Source: Xiphydria camelus
Lineage: Eukaryota > Arthropoda > Insecta > Hymenoptera > Xiphydriidae
DNA length: 64,000 nucleotides
NCBI GenBank assembly: GCA_963678675.1
Contig: OY783193.1
Coordinates: 35,130,430-35,194,429 of the forward strand
Direction: 5' to 3'
Under the pieces are notes generated by a model that did not search any database, had not been told where the DNA came from, and worked only from the letters and a program-made list of their open reading frames with translations. Below, piece after piece: positions 1 to 11,853 of the stretch (its first letter is position 1; every line of letters starts with the position of its first letter). Position numbers and translations under genes: made by a program.

Positions 1-270
1 CTATGAAATCTTTTCAATAGGGACTGGCAGTCTCTCCCATGCAAAGCAGTACAGAGCACGTGAGAGTATTTTTCTCGTGACTGAAAAATATTTACGGCGC
101 GCGAGGGAGGCGCGATGTAACGTTGCCATCCCGATCGTTGACGTCAAACATGATTAGACTTTTTCGCAATTAACGATAAGCCCCCTATCCGAGCGCGTTC
201 AACCGTACCGACGAGCTATTTCGATCAGACGCGTTGTCTCACGCTATTGTTTTTCTTTGTGTTGTTCTAG

Positions 271-3200
271 GTGCATTCGGTTATTTTGAGGTGACTCACG
301 ACATCACCAAGTACACGAAGGCCAAGGTATTTTCTAGTATTGGCAAGAGGACGCCGCTCGTTGTGCGTTGCTCCACTGTCGGGGGCGAAAGTGGCTCGGC
401 CGATACCGTTAGGTGAGGATTCTTTGAGTTTACAGTGATTTCGACTGGACTGCACCATACACAGTGAGTGCAGTTTCCCTAGTTTATCAGTATCATCACT
501 GGTTGAAATCTAGGGGAAATTCACTTAATCTAAAACCTGATTGGTTACTAGATAATCGAAATTGAATGGCACTCTGAATAAGTCACCCGTCAAATTAACG
601 GTGTTCCGTAAATCTAGTGTTAAAGGGAACCCTGATATATGATAAAAAGTGCAGCACTCTGCTAATGTTCAAGTTCGAGGAATTGATCAGCAAGTTGTTT
701 TTAATCCAAGCGAGATCCTGTGTGATCAAGGGAGGTATCACTTGCAAGAGTTTCATGTGCAAAATCGACTCGTTGGTGTAGTAGGTTGCATGTCGCTAGG
801 CGCGCCCCTTCCCCAGACCTTCCCATACATGTTTTCGTTGTAATACCGAAAGCCAAGAGGATCAGGATCGAGTGGAACGATCGAGCTAAACACTTTGACG
901 GTCAAAATAGTCGAGGTATTGGGCTCGATCGTTCTATTGGATTTTGATTTTGACTTTCGGTATTGCCATCTCACAATCAGTGAGAAATGGATCGTCGATC
1001 GACGTAAAAATCCCAGTGAGGAGAATCATGTGAAATCGACGTCGAATCGTCGTCAACACCATCGATATCTCGTCATCTCGAATTCCCAACGAAATTATAG
1101 ACATTTCGATCAAGAGCGGTTTTGTTCGCGCATATCGTTCCTCTTTTAAATCATCCAGTAAAAAATAGTTAAATTTATCGAAAACTTAAATTCTTCACTA
1201 TCATTTAATGTTCAATCCAGTCTACCACTAATAGCGGAGATAATTTTTGTATGCGTACAGATCCTCCGATGGCTGGAAACAAAATTTGTATAATAAAAAA
1301 GACATCACGCTTCGCTCAACAGTAAGTTCGGAAAGTGTCAAATTCATTTCAATGTCAAAATTCTATCGACATTTAAGTCAAAATTACGCTGATATCGTTG
1401 AATCTAACGTTATGACGTCATATGCTTTTCGATATCGATTCGACGTTAATTCTCACTGAAACGACGTCATATTGACATCGATCGACATTGGAACGACGTC
1501 ATATTGACGTCAATGGACTACCATTTCTCACTCTGACGGAATTATATAATAGAAATATAACCGGCGGAGGGGTGCGCCTACCGATATGAAACTCGTTATA
1601 CTGACGAGTAAATTTTGCAATAGATTGAATTTATGTCATTATGCATTGCCCCATGCATTTCAAATTTATCGTTTTATATCCAATATCGAACACGTCTATC
1701 CCACCTGTCATATATTTTTCATAACGCTGTGTTTAATTAAACATGTCTACGGATTCGTAGGCGGGCTGTACAGATTTACGATTGAATACTATTTATAGTG
1801 TCATTTAATGAGAAAACTACGAGTATTTTCGACGTATATTCTCTTTGTTTATTTACTTATAACATTGGCAAAACAGACGTACCAAATTTCAAATCAACTC
1901 GACATATCGACTTAGACGATATAAATGCAAATGAAAATTAAAAAGATATTTTTTATCGTAAAAACATAAGTCACATATCGATAACCTCATGAGAAAACCT
2001 CGTAAATCCAATTCAATCTTGAAATAAGGACGAATACTTCGTATATTCGCAATTAATTGGAAAAAAGTCATAAAACAGTAAATTTTCTTAAATATCACTG
2101 ACTACTTCTTTATTTACAATATACCACTGATATTAGAATTATTTCTGTGAAAATAACCGAAAAAAAAACAGTTTTTTGTTGGCTCTCCTGAAAACTTTCT
2201 CATTTTGGAGTTACGAGGTTTTCTCATGAGGGTATCGATATGTTCTGCGTGAAAAGAAACCTTCATTTAAAAAAAAAAAGAGGAAACCAGGTGGCCTTCA
2301 TTGATCGTCCCCCGTTCGGCGATAACGACCACCTGCTAGAAATTCTTTGTATTATCAGCTCCAACGTGTACTCCTATGACTGATGTGTTGCGTGTCGCTT
2401 TTTTCGTTTCCATAGATATACGAATAAATTGCACTTGAGATATACGATAGAAAGCCACCATTCCGATCAGTTTTAACTACTATTACTTCGTTGCCTATTC
2501 AATTTAATTCAATTCAAAATTTAAGCTAAATGAATATACTCTTTTCGAAAGATCACACTTCGATCTACGAAAAAATATTATATCAATATGAGCCACAGAT
2601 AACGAGATAGCACCACTACTCCGTCATCCCTGTAGCAAAAAACCGACAGATCCATATAAAATCCTTTAGAAATCTCATACAATTCCTTACGGAAGTATGA
2701 TGTGTGTTTGTAGCAGCAATTCCAGCTATCCGCCCATTAAAATCTCAGAAGGACAAATCGAAAATTGGATTCTATGCGCGTATATAGAAATAAATAAAAT
2801 CCCATAAAAATAAATGCCGCTCTATTAGTAATTACCAATCGAATGGCGTTTAAATTTACCAATTAGTTATTACCTACAGAACGGCGTTCATCTTTATAGG
2901 ATTTTACTTGTTCTTAAGCATGCGCATAGAATTTCATAAATTCCGATTTATCCTTCTCGGATTTTAATAGGCAGGTATCTGGAATTGTTGTTTCAAATAC
3001 ACGTCATATTTCCATAAGGAATCGTGTGGGATTTCCGTAGGATTTTATAAGGATCTATTGGTCTTTTTAAACAGGGATGTAATGGTTTTTTAAACAGGGA
3101 TGCAATCTAAGGATCTTTTGGTTTTTTTAAACAGGGATGGTTTTTTTTAAACAGGCCTTAAGCCACATCGATCTCTCGATCAATTTCGTCGTTGCACCGC

Positions 3201-6200
3201 GTGCGCAGAGTTGTTGTAGGACGCGAAAAAGAAAACTCGAGCTCGATCGTTTTCTACGGCACGATCGACCTTCACCCGGTTCCCTCCCATCAATCGCCTT
3301 CGTCAGAGACGGTTGGTACGCTCGAGGTTCCATTCCGGGAGGATAGGAACGATTCCCCTGCTCTTCTTGCCCTCCTGCCGCCGATAATTTGGTTTTTGAA
3401 AAAAAATATTCATATTTTTAAATTCAATTTGATATTTGCATGCATATTCAATATCACACGAAGCTGAGTAACGAGTGCGAGAGAGATAGATTTACTGTGC
3501 GTTGACGTAGCTGCATTTCTAAACGTCGTTTTTCAACTCGAGCTGGAAAATGATTATATGAATTATATTTCGTGTTTTTCCATTTTTCAGAAAGGCCAAA
3601 AATAGGAAATTAAAAAATACGGAGCAAATAGTTATGTCCGAATTTTTCGAATTTGCGATAAACGAAATTCGTCGAAAAACCGAATAGCACGTGCACTTTT
3701 GGCAGTAAGTTAATCCGCTTCGTTCTCTTTTTTTTTTTCATCAGGGATCCTCGCGGATTCGCCGTCAAGTTCTACACGGAAGAGGGCATCTGGGACCTCG
3801 TCGGCAACAACACGCCCATCTTCTTCGTCAAGGACCCGTTGATGTTCCCGAGCTTCATTCACACGCAGAAGAGGAATCCCAGGACTCACCTCAAGGTGCG
3901 TTTTCTCGAACGTTCCTCGGCGTCTCGTTGGAATTCGGTGGTTACTACATAAGGTCCGTCGGCTCTTGTTGGCCGACGAAAAAAGTATGTATTGCGCGAG
4001 CGCGATACGTTCTTTGCGACAAAGGCAGCGTGCGGCAAGAAGGCCTCGCATCGGCTTCTGGGAAACGATTGTTACGGTCGTGGGGAAAAACACCGGAGCT
4101 CCTTCGCGCTGTCTCTTTACGTTTCTTTTTCGTTCGCTCTTATTATTCCCTTTCTCGGGATCCAAAACTCGTCGTGTCCTAAATAAACTATCGAGAGTAC
4201 GAATGCCCCTTGGCGGTATTTGCTTTTTTCACGCTTCCATCTCGATTTTATTCTCGTTTTTCAATCTTTTATTCACATTAATGTACGTTCTTGCGTAGAT
4301 CCAAAAGTACGCGGAACAACAGGCACCAGTAAATTTTACTGTATTTACGATAAAAGAGATACACATGAGGGTTTTTTTTGAATGTTTTTACAGAGCGTTG
4401 CAGTAATTTTTCTTTCGAAACCATTAAATCGTTAATGGACATTATAATTTATTAGTTTTGAAGGAAAGATTGTTTTTCAAAACAGCAGAAACATCCGAAA
4501 ACCCTCATGCATACCTCGCTTATCGTAACTGCAGCAAAGTTTACTGATACCAGTCTTTTCGTATAATCTTCAGAGAATAGTTTGAACAGGGCGACTATCC
4601 CTATTGAACAAATATTATAGATTCTCATAGATTTTCACATAAAACTTGTAAAAATCCCATAGAATCCCCATGAGAATTTGATGTGCTTTCAGACACAGCG
4701 AATTCTGATACCCAGTAGTAAAAATCTGAGAGGGATGAATAGGAATGTATTGGATTCTATGTGTATCTATTGAAACAAACAACATTTTCTAAAGTTTTAT
4801 TAATTACAAATAGAATAGCGTCTACGGGTCTTTATTTTTTTACGGGATTTTACTCGGTTTTACGGATACACATGAAATTCGGCACAAATCCCTATCCATC
4901 ATCTCAGATATGCATAGAATCTAATTAATTCCTATTCGTCCTTCTCAAACTTTACCAGTGAATATCTGGAACTGCTGTATCTGAAGTACATCAGATTTCC
5001 ATAAAAATTGTCTAAATTGTCAGAATCTGTGGAATATTTCAATAGGGACAGACTTGAAAAGCCGGTAAAACTGGGATATATCGGGGAATTTAATTCGTCA
5101 GGAAAAACTCAAGGAAATGTCAGGAAATTTTGAATTTTTTCTTGGAAATTATAAATAAGGTAGAGTTAATTGCTCGAAATTTCATCATTAATATATTTCA
5201 TAATGGAGCTTACGCTGCTGTTTTAGATATCTCCAGTAGTATACTGCACGTATGTCCCATCGATTAAAATTAAGATCTCTATCATCAACGTTACTTTCTT
5301 AGAGTGTAAACGTTTTTGCAACCCCGTGTTCCTGTATTACAATTATTTATAGCATTTTTGATTTGATTATACAAAACTCTTGATATTAACAAAAATATCA
5401 CAGAATACTTATAAAATTTGATCTGAAATAGTCAGGGAATTCTATAATCAAGTTTTCGTACTCGTAGCAACACCGTTAAAGGATTAAGTCAACGCACACT
5501 GAGAGAAGAGTTTATTTGTAATTAATAAATGTATACTCAATTATGGCGGAAGAAATATTACGTTAGACCAAGTAAATACAGATTAATTATTAAAATGTCT
5601 CTTTCATTTAAACAGAAATAAAGTAATAGCTAATGAATATTTACTTACATTAACTATAAATAAACTGAACGCAGATAAAAGATAATTGCGATTGAAATTG
5701 GAAGAAAAGTGAAATTCGACAATTTGATCCGAAGTAGTCAAGGATGAATCAGGGAAAAGTCAAGGAATTCTACAATCAAGTGTTTTTGTAGCTACCCTGT
5801 TAAAGGATTAGGAATCAACGCAGATAAAAGATAATTGCGATTGAAATTGGAAGAAAAGTGGAACTCGATAATTTGCATTCCCGGTAATTCACGTTATTTC
5901 CTCTCCTGATCGACGCTTTGCGTAACTGTCATTTACTCCGATTCATGTACGTGACCAGAAACGTCATGCATTTTCGCGCGTAGAAGATAATCTCCAACGA
6001 CTTCGACTACCGCAGAAACTCGAGAGACATCTCGAGCGTCTCGACGAGTTTTAACAGTTCGACGAAGTTTCCTTGAACTCCAACGCGCCTCCGTATTTCA
6101 TGTCCAAATGTCTACTCAACTAACGCTCATGCATAGTCAACCGGCGTCTATGTAGATTGCCTCTACGTACCCATTAGACCGCTACATAACGTCACTCTGC

Positions 6201-9200
6201 ACGTGTATACGAGTGTAAGAGCAATCCTCTTGACTCTTCCCAGGATGCCGACATGTTCTGGGACTTCTTCTCCTTACGGCCGGAGTCGACGCATCAGGTT
6301 CTCATCCTCTTCTCCGATCGTGGAATCCCCGACGGGTTCCGTCACATGAACGGCTACGGCTCGCACACATTCAAGCTCATCAACGCTCACGATGAGCTGA
6401 TCTACTGCAAGTTCCACTACAAGGTGAGTTCCACCTCGAATTCCCTCTTTTTCACCCCACTGTCCAGCAGCGGTTGGAGAACAGGGGATGGGTATAGCTT
6501 CTAATTGTCCCCTTTTACTGAATTTCCGCGAAACCAGACCGACCAAGGCATCAGGAACATCCCCGTCGACAGAGCTGCGCAGCTGAGCGCTTCGGATCCG
6601 GATTACAACATCCGAGATCTCTACAACGCCATCGCGACGGGTCGCCACCCTTCGTGGACCTTCTACATTCAAGTGATGACGATCCAGCAGGCCGACAAGT
6701 TCAAGTGGAACCCCTTCGACGTGACCAAGGTGATCCAAGCGTTCTCCGGATTCTTCGGTCCCGCTAAACGTCGATGATCCGAGCCGGAAGTAGGTCTGAT
6801 CGAGGAATATCGCCTCCGCAGGTGTGGCCGCAACGCGAATACCCGCTGATTCCCGTGGGGCGAATAGTGCTGGACAGGAACCCGGTGAATTACTTCGCCG
6901 AAGTGGAGCAGCTTGCTTTTAACCCGGCCGCGATGCCACCGGGAATCGAACCCAGCCAGGATAAATTGCTCCAGGGAAGGCTCTTCGCTTACGGCGACAC
7001 TCAGAGGCATCGTCTGGGGCCCAATTTTCTCCAGCTGCCCGTCAATTGTCCTTATAAGGTGATGAAACGTTTTTCGCGGTGGTCAACAAAAGTCTGACTG
7101 GAAGCCGATCTGTGCCTTATTTGTGCAATCCGTTGCAACACTTACTTGCCAGTATTGCAGGTTTCATGTCTGTAGGGACACCTCCTCGCCAGGTTTGTCC
7201 GTAATTTCGCGGTAAAATCGAGAGCTAGCAATTCCCCAGTAGTAAGAAATTCATAGATCCATATAAAATCCTTTAAAAATCCCATACAATTTCTTACAGA
7301 AATATGATTTGTATTTGAAACAGCAATTCCAGATTTCCGCCCATTAAAGTCCGAGAAGGAGATAAATCGGAATTTTAAAAACAAATGATATAAAATCCCG
7401 TAAAAATAAATGACGTTCTATTGGTAATTACCCAACCGGTGATTACCAATAGAATGGCGTTTATATTTACTAATTCGTTATTAGGTTACAAGCAATAGAA
7501 CAACGTTCATCTTTATTGGATTTTACTTCTTCTTACACAAGTGCATAGAATATCATAAATTTCGATTTATTCTTCTCAGATTTTTATGGGCGGGTATCTG
7601 AAGTTGCTGTTTCAAATACACATTATGTTTCCGTAAGGAATCGTGTGAGATTTCTGTAGAATTTTATATGGATCTATAGGTTTTTTTTTTCAACAGGGTC
7701 AGGATTAAATGAAACGACCAAGTCTCGATTACTTTGATCGTCCGAGTTTTTGACTCGATCGTTCAACTCTTGATTCTAAATTTAACTTTCGATATGTCTA
7801 CGAAAATACGGGCCGTGCTGACAAATTAGTGCGCCTGCTGACGTGAAACCTATTATATCGGGGAGTAAGTTTGTTATCAGGTTGCCTAAGAGGTTGGATT
7901 GATGTGTGGCCTAAAGCGACTAGTATTAGGATATTCCATTATTTTTTCCCTCCTTGATTAAATTTCTTATTATGATAAGAGCTGTTACACTCGTCATGAA
8001 GAGAAAAGATTCAAAAACAAAATAGAGTTAGAAATGCTATCGTTTCTTATAACACAGGCCCACAAAGGTACATTTTTTTTCTATATTTCGAATCGGACCA
8101 GGTGATTTTTATAAATTGATGTGCGCTAAAAACGAATCTAACTCACAATGCGTACCGCGTCAGGATTTCGAGATACTTGAGGTTAAATGAACGAAAACGG
8201 GCGATTTTGGCCATATTCATGGTTCCATTACAATGAAAGTAAAAATTTGTTCTTAATTGCACTTGCAGCATTTGAAAGTATTTTTTTTTAACTTTTCAAT
8301 ACATTACTTGATTGTTCCTAAACGATTTTATAAAGCCAAATTTCAGTACGACAAGTCTATTGTTCAGGTTCATTTAGACGCGTAGCGCGGTGGACCTACA
8401 CGATCGACTTGTCGCACTGAAACTTAGCTTTATACAATTGTTTAGAAACAATCAGACAATGGATTGGAAAATTAAAAAACTACACTTTCAAATGCTGTAA
8501 GTGCAATTAAGAACAATTTTTTAGTTTCATTGTAATAGAGCCGTGAATGTGGCCAAAATCGCCCGTTTTCGTATATTTAACATGAAGTATTTAAAAATCC
8601 TGACCTGTGATACGCAAATTTGAGAGTCAGATTCGTTTTTAGCGCACATAAATCTATAAGAATCACCTGGTCTGGTTCGAGATACAAAATCACCGTGGTC
8701 CTGTGTAATTTTCCCATTGAAAATATTATAAAAAGCAATAAGATCTGCATAAGATCTCTATAAGTTTCTACACTATTTGATATAAAAATTATAAGAAACG
8801 ATTGATATTTAGAAATTCGTAGCAGGGCAATGAAATGACTTCTCACGATCCCTGTTCGTCAAAATCCACTCGGCTGTGAATCCTTTGTCAAAGTGAAGGA
8901 AGGGATCGTAGAAAGTCATCCAATTGGTCAGTGTATAAACTTTGAACAGAATTGGGCTCGTCCTATTCAGCCCTCTTGGTCATTATTATACATTCTATAT
9001 AATATTCACTTTGGAATTCGCTCAAAGATAAGATTGCAAAGTCAATGCAAGTTTAATCGAGGAAACGCATATAATTATATCAAATGTTTACCGTTTCGTT
9101 ACTGACAATCATTTTACCAATATCGCTATCGAGCTTCATTAACACTAGAACTACCGCAACCGGTCAATTTGACCGGTGTCTTATTCAGAGTTCCATTCGA

Positions 9201-9808
9201 CCTCAATTATTTCGTAATCCGTGAGGTTTTTGTCAAAATAGGCACAATACTTTTTTGTAGAGCACATTTCGGTCTACAAAAAAGTTCTATAGCAGTGTGG
9301 ACGAAAAATCCACGGATAACGAGATAATCACCCGCCAAAACGACTGTCTTATAAAGCGCGACCATACGGTATATAGTTCTGGTGTTAAAATCCCACAAAT
9401 TTTCTTCCGCAGGTCATGACGGCGATGAACTATCAGCGCGATGGAACCGCCACCACGTACAACCAAGGCGACGCCCCCAATTATTTCCCCAACAGCTTCA
9501 GTGGGCCCGAAGAGTGTCCGGCCGCCCGTTCTCCAAGTTTCCCCACAGCCGGCGACGTGGACAGGTTCGACCCCAGAGGAATAGAGGATGACTTCGGGCA
9601 AGCCGGGACCTTCTACAGAGACGTTCTCGACAGCGGCGCCAAGGCGAGGCTCGCCAACAACCTGGTCTCCAGTTTGCAGGGTGCCTCGAACTTCATCGTC
9701 GAGCGAGCCGTGAAAAACTTCACGCAGGTCGACGTCGATCTTGGCAGGCGACTGACGGAGGGTCTGCGCAGAGTCGGAAAGGTGCTGAACGTGTCGGCGA
9801 ATCTCTGA
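271..9808 (+). CDS. Cat: Catalase, 3' six exons (5' partial gene)
   Basis: Haem catalase, breaking H2O2 to water and oxygen, normally peroxisomal. Exons by protein homology and GT-AG sites: 271-412, 3745-3895, 6244-6423, 6538-6729, 6822-7058, 9413-9808 (TGA). They join in frame to 431 full codons after a split Gly codon. Visible family blocks: [39 protein letters not shown] (distal Asn), [37 protein letters not shown] and [14 protein letters not shown], with the haem-ligand Tyr. About 75 N-terminal residues, including the catalytic His, must be encoded upstream of the window. Oddities: the usual RFSTV reads RCSTV, and the C-terminus is SANL, resembling the noncanonical PTS1 (KANL) of human catalase. 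Introns of 3332, 2348, 114, 92 and 2354 bp; the three long ones hold MITE-like repeats. No frame break seen, so probably functional. Confidence 0.96.
484..623 (-). repeat. Partial copy of TTAA-flanked MITE (CACTAGA family)
   Basis: Reverse-strand fragment beginning TTAACACTAGATTTACGG at 623, continuing with the same interior as the full copy at 56749-56984 (CCGTCAAWTTGACGGGTGACTTATTC-like block), and truncated near 484. It lies in a catalase intron. Confidence 0.6.
840..966. repeat. Palindromic MITE-like element (AATACCGAAAG TIR)
   Basis: Left arm AATACCGAAAGCCAAGAGGA pairs with the right arm ending ..GACTTTCGGTATT. A GATCGAGCTAAAC block lies inside. A related copy lies at 11727-11853 and a partial one at about 7715-7800. 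Confidence 0.6.
1974..2242. repeat. Inverted-repeat element
   Basis: Arms CATATCGATAACCTCATGAG.. and ..CTCATGAGGGTATCGATATG pair over about 35 bp with one or two mismatches. The AT-rich interior has no coding capacity. MITE-like foldback in a catalase intron. Confidence 0.65.
2644..3060. repeat. Palindromic MITE, family M1 copy a
   Basis: About 415-bp foldback: GATCCATATAAAATCC at the left pairs with GGATTTTATAAGGATC at the right, and pairing continues for about 90 bp. Copies b (4610-5047) and c (7250-7680) share the arms and interior, and all three are in catalase introns. No ORF, so a nonautonomous element. Confidence 0.75.
4321..4553. repeat. Inverted-repeat element
   Basis: Left arm ACCAGTAAATTTTACTGTAT and its GAGGGTTTT block pair imperfectly with the right arm ending ..AAAGTTTACTGATACCAG. 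A single arm of the same kind occurs at about 20157-20185. Confidence 0.55.
4610..5047. repeat. Palindromic MITE, family M1 copy b (diverged)
   Basis: Shares CCAGTAGTAA, GGATTCTATG and ACGGGATTTTACT blocks with copies a and c, in the same palindromic order, but its outer arms are more diverged. Confidence 0.55.
7250..7680. repeat. Palindromic MITE, family M1 copy c
   Basis: Outer arms ATAGATCCATATAAAATCC and GAATTTTATATGGATCTAT. The arms pair over roughly 90 bp as in copy a. Confidence 0.72.
8052..8706. repeat. Long foldback element, arms of about 310 bp
   Basis: From ACACAGG at 8052 to CCTGTGT at 8706 the sequence reads the same on both strands with scattered mismatches. Paired blocks include GTGCGCTAAAAACGAATCT, CGAAAACGGGCGATTTTGGC and TTCTTAATTGCACTT. 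The centre lies near 8380 (ACGCGTAGCGCGG). No ORF. Outside it, ATCGTTTCTTATA (about 8039) and its complement (about 8790) form a further, non-contiguous inverted pair. Confidence 0.85.
9143..9384. mobile_element. TTAA-flanked MITE (CACTAGA TIR), copy 1
   Basis: Bounded on both sides by TTAA (9139-9142 and 9385-9388), with terminal inverted repeats CACTAGAACTACCG and ..ATAGTTCTGGTG. TTAA duplication and a CNCTAGA-like terminus are features of piggyBac-type elements. No transposase inside. Confidence 0.72.
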
Positions 9809-10794
9809 CGAGAGATCCGTTATCGTTATCCGGGGCCTCTATATATTCGGCTCCAATCTGTGTTACTATTATCCGAGCGAAAATGCTCTCGTCGTTTTTA
9901 TTATTGTTATTATTTTTACGTACACGTTTATGTTTATACCTGATAAGACGCTCGAGCACCTCGTCACGGCTCGTGTATTACAACGTTTTAATGTGGCGAA
10001 ATACAATTATGTTTTTCCCCGTTATTTCAAGTCCGGCGTCTCTCGCGTCGGTCGACGCGAAATTGCAATTTTCCCTCCGATTGATTTGCATGCAGATAAG
10101 ACGGTTTTACATACATCTCTCTCGTCGCAAAAGCGATTCTAAACTCGTTAAATGAGGGATAGTAATACTAGAAAGAGGAGATAGGAATGTTTGCAAAATT
10201 GCGTTCACCGACGAAGCAATAATAACGCTCGTTTACAATTTCTCATTTGTATCAGCACGATCGATTCTCACGTATATCACTCACCGATAGCACGATACCT
10301 GGTGGATATGCGGAATTATTAAGGGGGGTCGCGTTCGCTGGCAGCTCTAGTCTGCTTTATTTAGCGTTTGATCGTTCGCCGATAAACGGTCGTATTGGGT
10401 TAACTCGTTGCGCGTATTCGCTGGACCAATAGAGCGTTATTTCATTTCGAATCTATCAGGAACGATCGTCGATGTTAAAGCGATACGGCGAAGCGGCTTC
10501 TCCCTCGCACTTCGCAAGATGTTTTACTCGATTCGAGCTATCTTGCATGTCTGTTTTCTCACGTTAAGACGGGAATTCTCAGAACTTGAGCAAGATTCAT
10601 CTATTATGACACGGTAAGTCTCTCGCCTCTTGCGCAATTCAAAGTACGTTGGAAATCCTCATCGTCGGACTTTGTTTTGGTGTAAACGAGTTTAACCTAG
10701 AGAAACGCAATAATTCTTTGATTATGATTTCTCATTTACTATCGCTGCTGTTTATAGAATCATTGTTGAAAAGTGACTGATGCAACCAGAGAAA
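9809..10794. other. Catalase 3' flank, no gene seen
   Basis: AT-rich DNA after the catalase stop, presumably including the 3' UTR. I found no clear AATAAA close to the stop and no conserved ORF. Confidence 0.6.
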
Positions 10795-11035
10795 AGGTCT
10801 AGTTGAATACGAACCTATAATAGAAAAATTGATTTGAGTTGAATAGGAATTTATTCACATCGACGAAAAGTCTATTTGAATGAAACAAATGTTCTACGAG
10901 TAACCGTATTCAATTAAAAATATATGCAAGACATCAAACAAATTCAAATAGACTTTTGTTCGATGTGAATAAATTCCTATGTATCTCAAATACATTTTTC
11001 TATTAGGTTCGTATTCAACTAAACCTTTTCCCTGA
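10795..11035. repeat. Palindromic MITE-like element
   Basis: Left GAAAAGGTCTAGTTGAATAC and right GTATTCAACTAAACCTTTTC pair, and pairing continues through AATAGGAATTTATTCACATC and AAAAGTCTATTTGAAT. The ends resemble the CACTGAGARAAA group (CCTGAGTGTG on the right). Confidence 0.75.
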
Positions 11036-11318
11036 GTGTGCAGTAAGATAATGTATAATCGATACTACATTTCGATACTACTTTGGTATGTATCACGGTG
11101 CATTGTCTTTGATCTACGACGGATGCCCTTATGCTTATCGCTCTTCTTCCCTAGTCCTGATAATTGTATAGTAGATTGAGAATACTAAATTTATACTTTT
11201 TACTAACGACTGCAACTGCCTTGCACGGATTACGGACAACTAGAGGCTTCCGTACAACTTGTTGCCATAATTATTCGCCATTATAACACCATCGATAAGT
11301 GCGCCTTCGCAAAGTTTC

Positions 11319-11571
11319 TGGGGAAAAATATTTTATATCTAATTTTTGACCTAATTTGACCTCTAGTCAGATCTAATTAGTTATAAATTTTGGAACAAAT
11401 TGATTTAACGAGATTTGCTTAAATCTCGTTAGATCTAACTCGAGATCAATCTGTTCGAAGATTTAGATTTAATCAGATCTAACCAGATCAATCTGTTCTA
11501 AAATTTAGATTTAACTAGATCTAACCAGATCAAATTACATCAAATCAAATCGAAAATATTTTTTCCCGGGG
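11319..11571. repeat. MITE-like element with internal AGATCTAACCAGATC repeats
   Basis: Ends CTGGGGAAAAATATTTT and AAAATATTTTTTCCCGGGG. The interior is built of direct and inverted AGATCTAAYCAGATC/TAATTTGACC units. A related element is nested at about 57975-58118. Confidence 0.6.
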
Positions 11572-11726
11572 ACTTGGCGAAGTGTGCCTTACCCATGTGA
11601 AACCTGTTATACTGGCGAAAAAATATTTTATATCTAATTTTTTTTGTGGTCTAATTAGATCTGGTTAGATCTAATTATATAATAGATGTAAAATATATTT
11701 TGCTTGGCATTTTTTGTATAATTTGG

Positions 11727-11853
11727 TATTAATACCGAAAGCCTAAATTAAAACCAAATGGAACAATCGAGCTAAACAATTCAACCATTTGAAAGATCGA
11801 GGTTTTTGACCCGATCGTTCCTCACTTGATTCTCATTTTGGTTTTCGATACCG
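11727..11853. repeat. Palindromic MITE-like element (ATACCGAAAG TIR)
   Basis: TAATACCGAAAGCC.. at the left and ..GGTTTTCGATACC at the right, with the same GATCGAGCTAAAC interior as 840-966. Confidence 0.55.

Larger units (their letters stand above)
413..3744 (+). other. Catalase intron with repeats
   Basis: GT donor after ..ACCGTTAG and TTTCATCAG acceptor. Apart from the repeats listed separately (484-623, 840-966, 1974-2242, 2644-3060) I see no gene. The stretch 1400-1520 repeats an ACGACGTCATATTGAC motif. Confidence 0.85.
3896..6243 (+). other. Catalase intron with repeats
   Basis: GTGCG donor and TTCCCAG acceptor. It holds foldbacks at 4321-4553 and 4610-5047 and a half-element starting CACTGAGAGAAGAG near 5502. 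A block of about 45 bp (AACGCAGATAAAAGATAATT..) is repeated at about 5669 and 5818. No other gene seen. Confidence 0.8.
7059..9412 (+). other. Catalase intron with repeats
   Basis: GTGATG donor and TTCTTCCGCAG acceptor. It contains M1 copy c (7250-7680), the 655-bp foldback (8052-8706) and a TTAA-flanked MITE (9143-9384). The rest is AT-rich with no coding signal. Confidence 0.8.

Noticed and set aside
3710..4165. 151-codon minus-strand frame
   Set aside because: It is antisense to catalase exon 3745-3895 and its intron. No recognised motif; a shadow of the real coding strand.
6274..6738. 154-codon minus-strand frame
   Set aside because: Antisense to catalase exons 6244-6423 and 6538-6729.
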